This document shows positions 5,600-9,772 of a stretch of 10,471 nucleotides of DNA, piece after piece. The notes under the pieces are model-generated. The model did no database searches, had not been told where the DNA came from, and saw only the letters and a list, made by a program, of their open reading frames with translations. The position numbers were made by a program, and so were the translations under genes. Location: assembly GCA_026770585.1 (NCBI GenBank), contig MU646956.1, positions 14,307-24,777 of the forward strand. Reading direction: 5' to 3'. The stretch is from Baffinella frigidus. Its lineage: Eukaryota > Cryptophyceae > Cryptomonadales > Baffinellaceae. The number at the start of each line of letters is the position of its first letter. Position 1 is the first letter of the stretch.

Positions 5600-5665
5600 A
5601 ATCCTGGTACGACAATAGAAAGACTTCTGCGACGCTGGACGCGGCGAGAACTTGGTCGTTGCGTT
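5600..5665 (-). pseudogene. Left edge of the F array, coding-like
   Basis: The minus strand reads ERNDQVLAASSVAEVFLL into the spacer of unit 5. VAEVFLL resembles VADVFLL after unit 3. It may be the diverged edge of a sixth F unit. Confidence 0.35.
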
Positions 5666-5790
5666 CGCCCCTCAACCCTCAACCCTAACCCCTCAACCCC
5701 TCCTAGACCCTAAACCCCGCACCCTCCTAAATCCGGCTGAATCTGGAACCTTGAATCCCACACCCTAACCCCTAAACAGTAAACCCGAAA
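5665..5790 (-). repeat. Inverted telomere-like segment
   Basis: C-rich repeats (CTCAACCCTAACCCC, GACCCTAAACCCC, CCCTAACCCCTAAAC) run in the orientation opposite to the terminal array. Confidence 0.8.
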
Positions 5791-5791
5791 C

Positions 5792-5835
5792 CTCGGCGTC
5801 GCGTGCGCGCTGGCAGTTGATGGCAAGGACCCCCT
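5792..5835 (-). pseudogene. Exon-like fragment E, copy 3
   Basis: The minus strand reads VLAINCQRARDAE and then GAG|GTTT. The island plus the following 40 bp (to 5875) is duplicated at 6103-6187 with about 90% identity, including the shared NCQ residues, so these two are a recent segmental pair. Confidence 0.55.
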
Positions 5836-5871
5836 ACCCACACAGCGGGCAACGCAGGAAACAAATCGTCA

Positions 5872-5930
5872 ACTCCAAGGCATTTTCCGTTGCCTTCTCC
5901 GTAGGAACCCCCCCTATGTACCTACGGATT
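5872..5930. mobile_element. Half of a foldback element
   Basis: ACTCCAAGG, CATTTTCCGTTGCC, TTCTCCGTAGGAACCCCC and TGTACCTACGGAT in order are the complement of the right arm of the hairpin at 6188-6280. The matching right arm is absent here. A 140-bp MITE begins exactly where the hairpin centre would be. Confidence 0.7.
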
Positions 5931-6070
5931 TCATGTGGCAACACTTATAATTCATAAACTGCATTTCAATCAAAACTACTACACGTTTGCTTGAATATTA
6001 CATGTAAAGATCGTTCTGCGTAGTAAATTTCATTGAATCCACTTGATAAATTATAAGTGTTTCCATATGA
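5931..6070. mobile_element. MITE B, 140 bp, near-perfect TSD GATT/GATC
   Basis: Inverted termini TCATGTGGCAACACTTATAA and TTATAAGTGTTTCCATATGA match over about 22 bp. Flanks are GATT (5927-5930) and GATC (6071-6074). The core matches MITE A (ACTACTACACG, TGAATATTA, TAAAGATC, GTAGTAAATTTCATTG) and the lengths are 140 and 141 bp, yet the arms are unrelated to those of MITE A. Non-coding. Confidence 0.88.
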
Positions 6071-6102
6071 GATCTGCAAGAACCCCCCCTATGTCCCCAA
6101 AC

Positions 6103-6187
6103 CTCGACGTCGCGTGCGCGCTGGCAGTTGATGGCAAGGACCCACTACCCACAAAGCGGGCTACGCAGGAAAAATAAATCGTCAACT
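6103..6187 (-). pseudogene. Exon-like fragment E, copy 2, with duplicated flank
   Basis: The minus strand reads VLAINCQRARDVEV (island 6103-6141), with GAG|GTTTGGGG after it. The rest is the shared flank (CTACCCACA.AGCGGGC, CAGGAAA). See 5792-5835. Confidence 0.55.
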
Positions 6188-6280
6188 CTATATAGGGACC
6201 CCCCCATGTCCCTACAGATTATCCGTAGGGACATAGGGGGGGTTCCTACGGATAAGGTAACGGAAAATTCCTTAGAGTAT
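6188..6280. mobile_element. Foldback element with deleted left arm
   Basis: The inner hairpin GGGACCCCCCCATGTCCC pairs with GGGACATAGGGGGGGTTCC across ATT. The right arm continues GGATAAGGTAACGG, AAAATTCCTTAGAGT, but its partner on the left is reduced to ACTCTA. The missing left part is present in the half element at 5872-5930. The two are complementary deletion derivatives of one palindromic element. Confidence 0.75.
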
Positions 6281-6295
6281 GCCCCCAAACCCCTA

Positions 6296-6475
6296 TCCAC
6301 ACGAGGCTATCCATGCGAACAGAATAAAAGAACATTTTAAAATTTGTGGGGAAATGATCACGTTTCCGTACGGATGTCCGTACGGAAACGTGAAATGCTG
6401 ACTTTTGGCGTGTTTTCTGGGCAATAATCCAATAATCAACTCATGAATCTGTTCTCATGGATAGCCTCGTGTGGA
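6296..6475. mobile_element. 180-bp inverted-repeat element with central palindrome
   Basis: The terminal repeats (6296-6323 and 6448-6475) are 28 bp long with one mismatch and end in TCCACACGAGG. Inside is a perfect 17-bp palindromic hairpin (6358-6374 and 6377-6393, TCACGTTTCCGTACGGA) with a 2-nt loop. The sequence CCCCTATGTCCCC at 6085-6097 looks like the empty site. Against it the insertion is either exact or duplicates AT. The internal tail ACTTTTGGCGT recurs at 4150. Non-coding. Confidence 0.88.
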
Positions 6476-6486
6476 TGTCCCCACAC

Positions 6487-6540
6487 CTCGGCGTCGCGTG
6501 CGCGCTTGCGGTTGATGGCAAGGACTCCCTTGGCCTGGCG
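6487..6540 (-). pseudogene. Exon-like fragment E, copy 1 (best preserved)
   Basis: The minus strand reads AKGVLAINRKRARDAE, with CCAG before and GAG|GTGTGG after it. If splicing used these borders the exon would hold 16 codons with no phase shift. The basic stretch NRKRARD is replaced by NCQRARD in the other two copies. Telomere-like TTTCGGG repeats start within 5 bp on its right. The family is not recognised. Confidence 0.6.
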
Positions 6541-6542
6541 CA

Positions 6543-6628
6543 GGGTTTCGGGTTTCGGGTTTCGGGAGTAGGGTTTGGGGTTTGGGGTTTGGGGTTTAGG
6601 TTTAGGTTTTAGGGTTTTTGGTCTAGGG
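6543..6628 (+). repeat. TTTCGGG/TTTGGGG variant block
   Basis: Three TTTCGGG and then four TTTGGGG units precede the TTTATGG array. No coding signal is seen. Confidence 0.85.
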
Positions 6629-6684
6629 TTTATGGTTTATGGTTTATGGTTTATGGTTTATGGTTTATGGTTTATGGTTTATGG
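6629..6684 (+). repeat. Perfect (TTTATGG)8
   Basis: Eight identical TTTATGG heptamers in register (56 bp). The unit differs from TTTAGGG by one G-to-T change and appears in no other long run in the window. Confidence 0.97.
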
Positions 6685-6837
6685 TTGAGGGTTGAGGGTT
6701 TGGGGGTTGAGGTTTAGGGTTGAGGGCTTAGGCTGGGGGTTTCGGGTTTACGGTTTCGGGTTCAGGGTTTCGGGTTCAGGGTTTCGGGTTTCGAGTTTCG
6801 GGTTTCGAGTTTCGGGTTTCGGGCTCAGGGTTTCGGG
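6685..6837 (+). repeat. Mixed TTGAGGG / TTTCGGG / TTCAGGG block
   Basis: TTGAGGG units, then alternating TTTCGGG with TTCAGGG or TTTCGAG, in 7-bp phase. The long Gly/Phe/Arg/Val open frame across it is a repeat translation. Confidence 0.85.
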
Positions 6838-6893
6838 TTCAGGATTCAGGGTTCAGGATTCAGGGTTCAGGATTCAGGGTTCAGGATTCAGGG
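6838..6893 (+). repeat. 14-bp higher-order repeat (TTCAGGATTCAGGG)4
   Basis: Four exact copies of a dimer of TTCAGGA and TTCAGGG, directly followed by TTTAGGG. A two-heptamer unit implies amplification as a dimer, not slippage of single heptamers. Confidence 0.97.
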
Positions 6894-6909
6894 TTTAGGG
6901 TTGGGGGTT

Positions 6910-7000
6910 GAGCCTGTTCCGCCTGGTCAGCCGCGGCTGCCGTGACCCGGCCCTCGTTCCGCAATTTCACCTGGAAGCACCTCTCAATTTCACGGTTTCC
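6910..7000 (-). pseudogene. Exon-like fragment D, copy 1
   Basis: The minus strand is open for about 30 residues: GNREIERCFQVKLRNEG, then RVTAAAADQAEQAQ. It is charged and alanine-rich, as in a helical or coiled-coil segment, and resembles the alanine-rich part of J in style but not in sequence. A shorter relative lies at 7172-7214. A 112-bp foldback element lies between the two. No family is recognised. Confidence 0.6.
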
Positions 7001-7017
7001 TAATCCATAACCGGACA

Positions 7018-7129
7018 TGAGTTGAGTCTGTGGCAAAATGTGTCAACTTAAGATCACTTGCCCCCCAAAACGCTAGGGATCCTAGCGTTCGGTCCTTATG
7101 TTGACACTTTTGTCCTAGACTCAACTCAG
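7018..7129. mobile_element. 112-bp foldback element
   Basis: TGAGTTGAGTCT and AGACTCAACTCA close a long hairpin that also pairs GGCAAAATGTGTCAAC with GTTGACACTTTTGTC and ends in a central palindrome around CGCTAGGGATCCTAGCG. GGAC occurs at 7013-7016 and 7130-7133, one base outside the left end, which may be a target duplication. Imperfect pairing of CCGG extends just beyond both ends. Non-coding. Confidence 0.85.
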
Positions 7130-7132
7130 GAC

Positions 7133-7168
7133 CGGCCCTAAACCGTAACCCTAAACCATAAAACAGGC
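7133..7168 (-). repeat. Short inverted telomere-like patch
   Basis: CCCTAAACCGTAACCCTAAACC on the plus strand, opposite to the prevailing orientation. Confidence 0.75.
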
Positions 7169-7171
7169 CAA

Positions 7172-7214
7172 CCGATTTCACCTGTGGGGAAACACCTCCA
7201 TTTCACGGTTTCCG
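7172..7214 (-). pseudogene. Exon-like fragment D, copy 2
   Basis: The minus strand reads GNREMEVFPHR and then a stop. GNRE.E aligns with copy 1, after which a small indel shifts the frame. It is clearly related at nucleotide level (ATTTCACGGTTTCC, GATTTCACCTG). A weak third trace (GACGGTTTCCGTGGC) lies at 8320-8335. Confidence 0.5.
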
Positions 7215-7256
7215 TGGCAAAAAGATGCGAATACCGCTCTAACCGACAATGCAATC

Positions 7257-7424
7257 TCATCTCGAAAGATAACTGAATCAGTTCCCTAATTAGCGTTTTC
7301 ATTTAATCAATTAAATTAAATTCATTTAATTAATGAGGCCTAATTAAATTTACTAAGCCCTTACTACCTTCTCATATTCAACCTCCTATTGAAAAGGAAC
7401 TGATTCAGTTATCTTCCGAGATGA
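7257..7424. mobile_element. MITE C, 168 bp, TSD AATC
   Basis: Inverted ends TCATCTCGAAAGATAACTGA and TCAGTTATCTTCCGAGATGA continue through GAATCAGTTCC. AATC flanks both sides (7253-7256, 7425-7428). The AT-rich core contains CCTAATTAAATTTACTAAG and CTCCTATTGAA, shared with the element at 8397-8550. Its right-end 14 bp are identical to those of the element ending at 7994. Non-coding. Confidence 0.92.
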
Positions 7425-7444
7425 AATCGCATACGGCTGGCCTA

Positions 7445-7537
7445 ATTCCGGTGTCAATCATATTACGGCATTCCGTAAGGTTCTCCGGTAAGCAATACGG
7501 AAGGGTGATACGGAATGCCGGAATTAGGTTGACACCG
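7445..7537. repeat. Inverted-repeat unit, first copy
   Basis: CGGTGTCAA and CGGCATTCCGT on the left pair with ACGGAATGCCG and TTGACACCG on the right, interrupted by AATTAGG. The right 53 bp (7485-7537) recur at 7634-7686 with one difference. Probably another small foldback element. No TSD was found. Confidence 0.75.
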
Positions 7538-7553
7538 TGGAACAGCCCCGCCG

Positions 7554-7612
7554 GCAGGCTCGTGAACGCCCGCGTGACCGGTCACGCGGACGCCGAAGCC
7601 AACTGTCCGAGG
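7554..7612 (+). pseudogene. Exon-like fragment M on the plus strand
   Basis: A GC-rich island reads LVNARVTGHADAEANCP on the plus strand, preceded by GGCAG and followed by CCGAG|GTGACT, like an exon. VTGHAD resembles the VGHA of I islands, which are on the minus strand elsewhere. It also contains a 20-bp perfect palindrome, CCGCGTGACCGGTCACGCGG (7570-7589), so the coding reading may be accidental. Only one copy is present. Confidence 0.35.
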
Positions 7613-7633
7613 TGACTGCCTTGCGTGTTCCTC

Positions 7634-7686
7634 CCGGTAAGCAATACGGAAGGGTGATTCGGAATGCCGGAATTAGGTTGACACCG
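7634..7686 (+). repeat. 53-bp direct repeat, second copy
   Basis: 52 of 53 bases match 7485-7537 (A/T at one site). The left half of the inverted-repeat unit is absent here. It runs directly into the TSD of the next element at 7688. Confidence 0.92.
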
Positions 7687-7691
7687 GAATT

Positions 7692-7994
7692 TACTCTCGG
7701 AAGATGCCAGAATCTGTCCCGCTATCTTAGACTTCCAAAGCGTAAGATAACGGTAGATATGCTATTTTAGGGTCAAAACAAGGCTGAAAATAGCATAAAT
7801 ATGTACAGATTCTGGTAGATCGCTTGCAGGAAAACTTGGCCAATTCCAAGAAGAAACTGTTTCAGAAATCGAGAATTTTGTGCCAGGACGTGACATGTAA
7901 ACGGTCCATCTAAACGAAACTGGTACAAATTCTAAAAACATTTCTCTCGAAAATCAGCCAAGTTTTCCCGCAAGCGCTCTATCTTCCGAGATGA
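7692..7994. mobile_element. MITE D, 303 bp with nested insertion, TSD AATT
   Basis: The ends TACTCTCGGAAGAT and ATCTTCCGAGATGA are flanked by AATT (7688-7691, 7995-7998). The arms continue with CGCTTGCAGGAAAACTTGGC (about 7821-7840) pairing with GCCAAGTTTTCCCGCAAGCG (about 7959-7978). The left arm is broken by a 111-bp hairpin. The right end matches MITE C, but the core does not. Non-coding. Confidence 0.88.
7706..7816. mobile_element. Nested 111-bp foldback element, TSD AGAT
   Basis: GCCAGAATCTGT and ACAGATTCTGGT are the inverted ends. AGAT lies on both sides (7702-7705, 7817-7820). Two inner hairpins (TATCTTA/TAAGATA and ATGCTATTTT/AAAATAGCAT) follow. It interrupts the left arm of MITE D, and the right arm shows the uninterrupted form, so it is the younger insertion. 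Confidence 0.85.
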
Positions 7995-8032
7995 AATTAA
8001 GTGGTCCACGCTTCGAGGATGCATCAACGTTC

Positions 8033-8194
8033 ATAGGCTAACGTCCTGAAAATGGGGTAGTTAGGCCTACGGCATTGCCTAGGACCTCCTACCGTAGGCC
8101 GAGGGATCCTAGGACCAAAAATTCTCGGCCTACGGTAGGAGGTCCTAGGCAATGCCGTAGGCCTAACTATCCCATTTTCAGGTCGTTAGCCTAT
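8033..8194. mobile_element. 162-bp foldback (MITE-like) element, copy 2
   Basis: Same length and about 94% identical to 1172-1333, with better arm pairing (few mismatches), so it is the less decayed copy. Pairing extends beyond the shared ends into ACGTTC and TAACGT. Inserted in non-telomeric DNA, unlike copy 1. Non-coding. Confidence 0.92.
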
Positions 8195-8218
8195 TAACGT
8201 GGCTGACCTGTTTTCTTC

Positions 8219-8299
8219 AACGATTCTGGTACTAAACGTTAACGATTCTACCAAACGTCAACGATTCTACCAAACATTAACGATTCCGGTACTAAACCG
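8219..8299 (+). repeat. Four-unit 19-22 bp tandem repeat
   Basis: AACGATTC starts units at 8219, 8241, 8260 and 8279. The outer two units carry TGGTACTAAAC or CGGTACTAAAC, the inner two TACCAAAC. Confidence 0.9.
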
Positions 8300-8372
8300 A
8301 TACCGGTTGGCGTTGTTTGACGGTTTCCGTGGCTCTCAACAATTGGGGGTGAAATCTCATAATGGGGAGGAC

Positions 8373-8396
8373 CTCGCCAAAATAGACCGCCTGGGC
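8373..8396 (-). pseudogene. Exon-like fragment C, copy 1 (remnant)
   Basis: GACCTCG..AAAATAGACCGCCTG on the plus strand is a shortened form of the C island with GT retained after GAG on the minus strand. It is cut at its other side by the element starting at 8397. Confidence 0.45.
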
Positions 8397-8550
8397 TGAT
8401 CCGGAAACAGGTTTCATTTAAAAGAAAATGGCCTATCAAACCGGATTCTGGCCCTAATCAAATTTACTTAGGGCCCTAATTAATCTTCTTCCAACTCCTA
8501 TGAACACATAGGGATCTATTTTCTTTTAAGTTAAACATGTTCCCGGATGA
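8397..8550. mobile_element. MITE E, 154 bp
   Basis: Ends TGATCCGGAAAC and GTTCCCGGATGA are inverted repeats that continue as TTAAAAGAAAATGG / CTATTTTCTTTTAA. The core GGCCCTAATCAAATTTACTT and CTCCTATGAA matches the core of MITE C, but the arms do not. GATT follows on the right and fits the RATY duplications of the other elements. The left flank GGGC does not match, so the left duplication is lost or the border was rearranged. Confidence 0.8.
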
Positions 8551-8563
8551 GATTGGGGAGGAC

Positions 8564-8601
8564 CTTGCGCGCCTCGTCAAAGAAGACAACCTGCCAACAT
8601 C
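8564..8601 (-). pseudogene. Exon-like fragment C, copy 2
   Basis: The minus strand reads VVFFDEARK, with GGCAG before it and AAG|GTCCTC after it. The first half of the island (ENAVVFAEAQ) is missing or diverged. The intron-side DNA GAGATTGGGGAGGAC is shared with copy 1. Confidence 0.5.
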
Positions 8602-8685
8602 ACCGCACACAAAATCCCTTTGTAGTCTACTGTTTGGAGATGTGAACACAGCTGCAAGCGATAGGAAATCGCCTGGGGGAGCACA
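8602..8685. other. Spacer without recognised feature
   Basis: Non-telomeric, moderate GC. Contains GCGATAGGAAATCGC, a 6-bp hairpin. No coding similarity to the neighbouring islands is seen. Confidence 0.5.
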
Positions 8686-8712
8686 CCTTGCATGCCTCGT
8701 CGAAGTAGACCT
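8686..8712 (-). pseudogene. Exon-like fragment C, copy 3 (truncated)
   Basis: The minus strand reads VYFDEACK followed by GTGTGC. The upstream half is replaced by a 26-bp tandem duplication that starts within the island at GTAGAC. Confidence 0.45.
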
Positions 8713-8756
8713 GATATACGTATATGGCTGGTAGACCTGATATACGTATATGGCTG
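8705..8756 (+). repeat. 26-bp tandem duplication containing a palindrome
   Basis: GTAGACCTGATATACGTATA is followed by TGGCTG, exactly twice. Each unit holds the 12-bp palindrome ATATACGTATAT (8714-8725, 8740-8751). GTAAGTGG follows on the plus strand. The GTAGAC start is part of C copy 3. Confidence 0.95.
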
Positions 8757-8775
8757 GTAAGTGGGTGGGGCAGAC

Positions 8776-8833
8776 CTTACGTGCCTCGTAGAAGTAGACA
8801 GCCTGCGCCTCAGCAAACACCACCGCGTTCTCC
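8776..8833 (-). pseudogene. Exon-like fragment C, copy 4
   Basis: The minus strand is open: ENAVVFAEAQAVYFYEARK, with GGGAG before and AAG|GTCTGC after it. One substitution (D to Y) separates it from copies 5 and 6. The same frame runs open well beyond the island to the left, but that extension is not conserved in the other copies and is not taken as coding. Confidence 0.6.
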
Positions 8834-8911
8834 CACGACCATCTACCTCAGGCTGAGTTGAGCCGATCACCTCGAAATAAGGAGACAGGAGGGTGATTTC
8901 CCGGGTGGTGT

Positions 8912-9133
8912 GTGGTACAAATCCGTCGACTTTTGGACTAAGACGAATTCAGTCAACCCGATTGAGGCAGCGAACAGAACCTTGCGCGCCTCGTCGAAGT
9001 AGACCGCCTGCGCCTCAGCAAACACCACCGCATTCTCCCTGCTCCCGAGCCTAGCTTCCCTGCTCCCGGGTCTTGACCGACTATTCTCAAGTTGACACGC
9101 TGGGTTCTGCGGTACACACCCGTCAACTTTGGA
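8912..9133 (+). repeat. Related spacer sequence between C copies
   Basis: GTGGTACAAATCCGTCGACT at 8912 and GCGGTACACACCCGTCAACT at 9109, each followed by TTGGA, occur at matching positions left of C copies 5 and 6. The repeated unit therefore includes spacer as well as island, with a period of about 200-217 bp. Confidence 0.65.
8981..9038 (-). pseudogene. Exon-like fragment C, copy 5
   Basis: The minus strand reads ENAVVFAEAQAVYFDEARK, 19 codons, with AGCAGGGAG before and AAG|GTTCTG after it. It differs from copy 6 by silent changes only over these residues (AAT/AAC, GTG/GTA). With copies 4 and 6 it defines the island borders: similarity stops at these points on both sides while the spacers are only loosely related. 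The sequence is alanine- and glutamate-rich, suggesting a helix. No known family is recognised. Confidence 0.65.
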
Positions 9134-9197
9134 GCGGAAAAGAGCCCGGGCTCACGAAATTGGTGGGCCCAAATAGACTGTGAGATAGAGGGAGGAC

Positions 9198-9255
9198 CTT
9201 GCGCGCCTCGTCGAAGTAGACCGCCTGCGCCTCAGCAAACACTACCGCGTTCTCC
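9198..9255 (-). pseudogene. Exon-like fragment C, copy 6
   Basis: The minus strand reads ENAVVFAEAQAVYFDEARK, identical in protein to copy 5, with GTGCAGGGAG before and AAG|GTCCTC after it. The right flank turns into telomere-type repeats within 15 bp (TTTCGGGG). Confidence 0.65.
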
Positions 9256-9265
9256 CTGCACCATT

Positions 9266-9549
9266 TCGGGGTTGGGGTTTAGGGTTTATGGTTTAGGATG
9301 CAGGGTTTAGGGTGTAGGGTTGAGGGTGTCGGGGTTAGGGTTTAGAGTTTAGGGTGTAGGGTTTGGGGTGTAGGGTGCAGGGTGTAGGGTGTAGGGGTTA
9401 GGGCGTAGGGTGTAGAGTGTAGGATGTAGGGTGTAGGGTTTAGGGTGTGGGGTGTAGGGTGTAGGGTGTAGGGTGTAAGGTGTAGGGTGTAGGGTGTAGG
9501 GTGTAGAGTGTAGGGTTTAGGGTGTAGGATGTAGGGTGAAGGGTTTAGA
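9266..9549 (+). repeat. TGTAGGG-rich telomere-variant array
   Basis: About 280 bp in which TGTAGGG is the dominant heptamer, mixed with TTTAGGG, TGTAGAG, TGAAGGG and TGTGGGG. The best runs are at 9435-9505. The Pro/Thr/Tyr/His-rich open frame on the minus strand is a repeat translation. Confidence 0.92.
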
Positions 9550-9553
9550 GTAC

Positions 9554-9588
9554 CGTGAGAGGGCCGCGCAGCGTAGGGCGTGGACATC
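9554..9588 (-). pseudogene. Exon-like fragment B
   Basis: The minus strand reads DVHALRCAALSR, with CTGCGCAG before it and ACG|GTACTC after it. Only one copy is present. CGCGCAGGA also follows island A copy 3 on the minus strand, suggesting that B originally lay directly downstream of A. Confidence 0.4.
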
Positions 9589-9597
9589 CTGCGCAGG

Positions 9598-9709
9598 GTT
9601 TGGGGTTTGGGGGTTTAGGGTTTAGGGTTTGGGGTTTGGGGTTTAGGGTTCGGGGTTTAGGGTTTAGGGTTTGGGGTTTAGGGTTTAGGGTGTAGGGTTC
9701 CTGCGCGGT
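9598..9709 (+). repeat. TTTGGGG/TTTAGGG block
   Basis: Alternating TTTGGGG and TTTAGGG heptamers between islands B and A copy 3. Confidence 0.92.
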
Positions 9710-9710
9710 C

Positions 9711-9771
9711 TCGATCTTGAGCACACGCTGTGGAAGCCCGCAGGGTGCGCTGTACTCCAGGTACCGCCCTG
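9711..9771 (-). pseudogene. Exon-like fragment A, copy 3 (longest)
   Basis: The minus strand reads RYLEYSAPCGLPQRVLKIET, then AQE. CACAG precedes it, like an acceptor. Compared with the two copies nearer the telomere, most differences are at third codon positions (AGC/AGT, GCA/GCG, CCC/CCG, CGT/CGC, GTG/GTC). It extends farther (KIETAQ) than the others. The paired charged and aromatic residues (RYLEY) are kept in all three. No named family is recognised. Confidence 0.65.
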
Positions 9772-9772
9772 T

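Larger units (their letters stand above)
4660..5640 (-). repeat. Tandem array of five 141-164 bp units containing exon F
   Basis: Unit starts, marked by the TTTCTTGATTCGG motif, lie near 4701, 4864, 5028, 5170 and 5315. Each unit holds the F island, a spacer with AAAAGTCAATTTGGTACCAG, and a closing CCGAATCCTGGTACAA. GTACCAGGA and TCCTGGTAC form an inverted repeat about 45 bp long in every unit, giving CAG|GA and CTG|GTAC on the minus strand. Unit 2 has extra sequence in this spacer. Unit 5 is split by a 141-bp MITE and carries an extra TTTAGGACC duplication. Confidence 0.85.

Noticed and set aside
4660-5640. CRISPR-like array
   Set aside because: Units of 141-164 bp are similar over their whole length. 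There are no short repeats with unique spacers, and the context is eukaryotic.
6358-6393. Hairpin as a transcription terminator
   Set aside because: No gene ends before it, no T-tract follows, and it lies in the middle of an inverted-repeat element.
6692-6898. Open frame of 68 codons, Gly/Phe/Arg/Val-rich, plus strand
   Set aside because: It is a translation of TTTCGGG/TTCAGGG heptamers. Any stop-free phase of a 7-bp repeat gives such a frame.
8476-8823. Open frame of 115 codons on the minus strand as a complete gene
   Set aside because: Only its start (VFAEAQAVYFYEARK) is shared with other C islands. The rest reads through spacer and the 26-bp duplication and has no conserved counterpart.
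9342-9587. Open frame of 81 codons on the minus strand, Pro/Thr/Tyr/Leu/His-rich
   Set aside because: Its body translates the TGTAGGG array on the opposite strand. Only the first residues overlap island B, and in a different frame.
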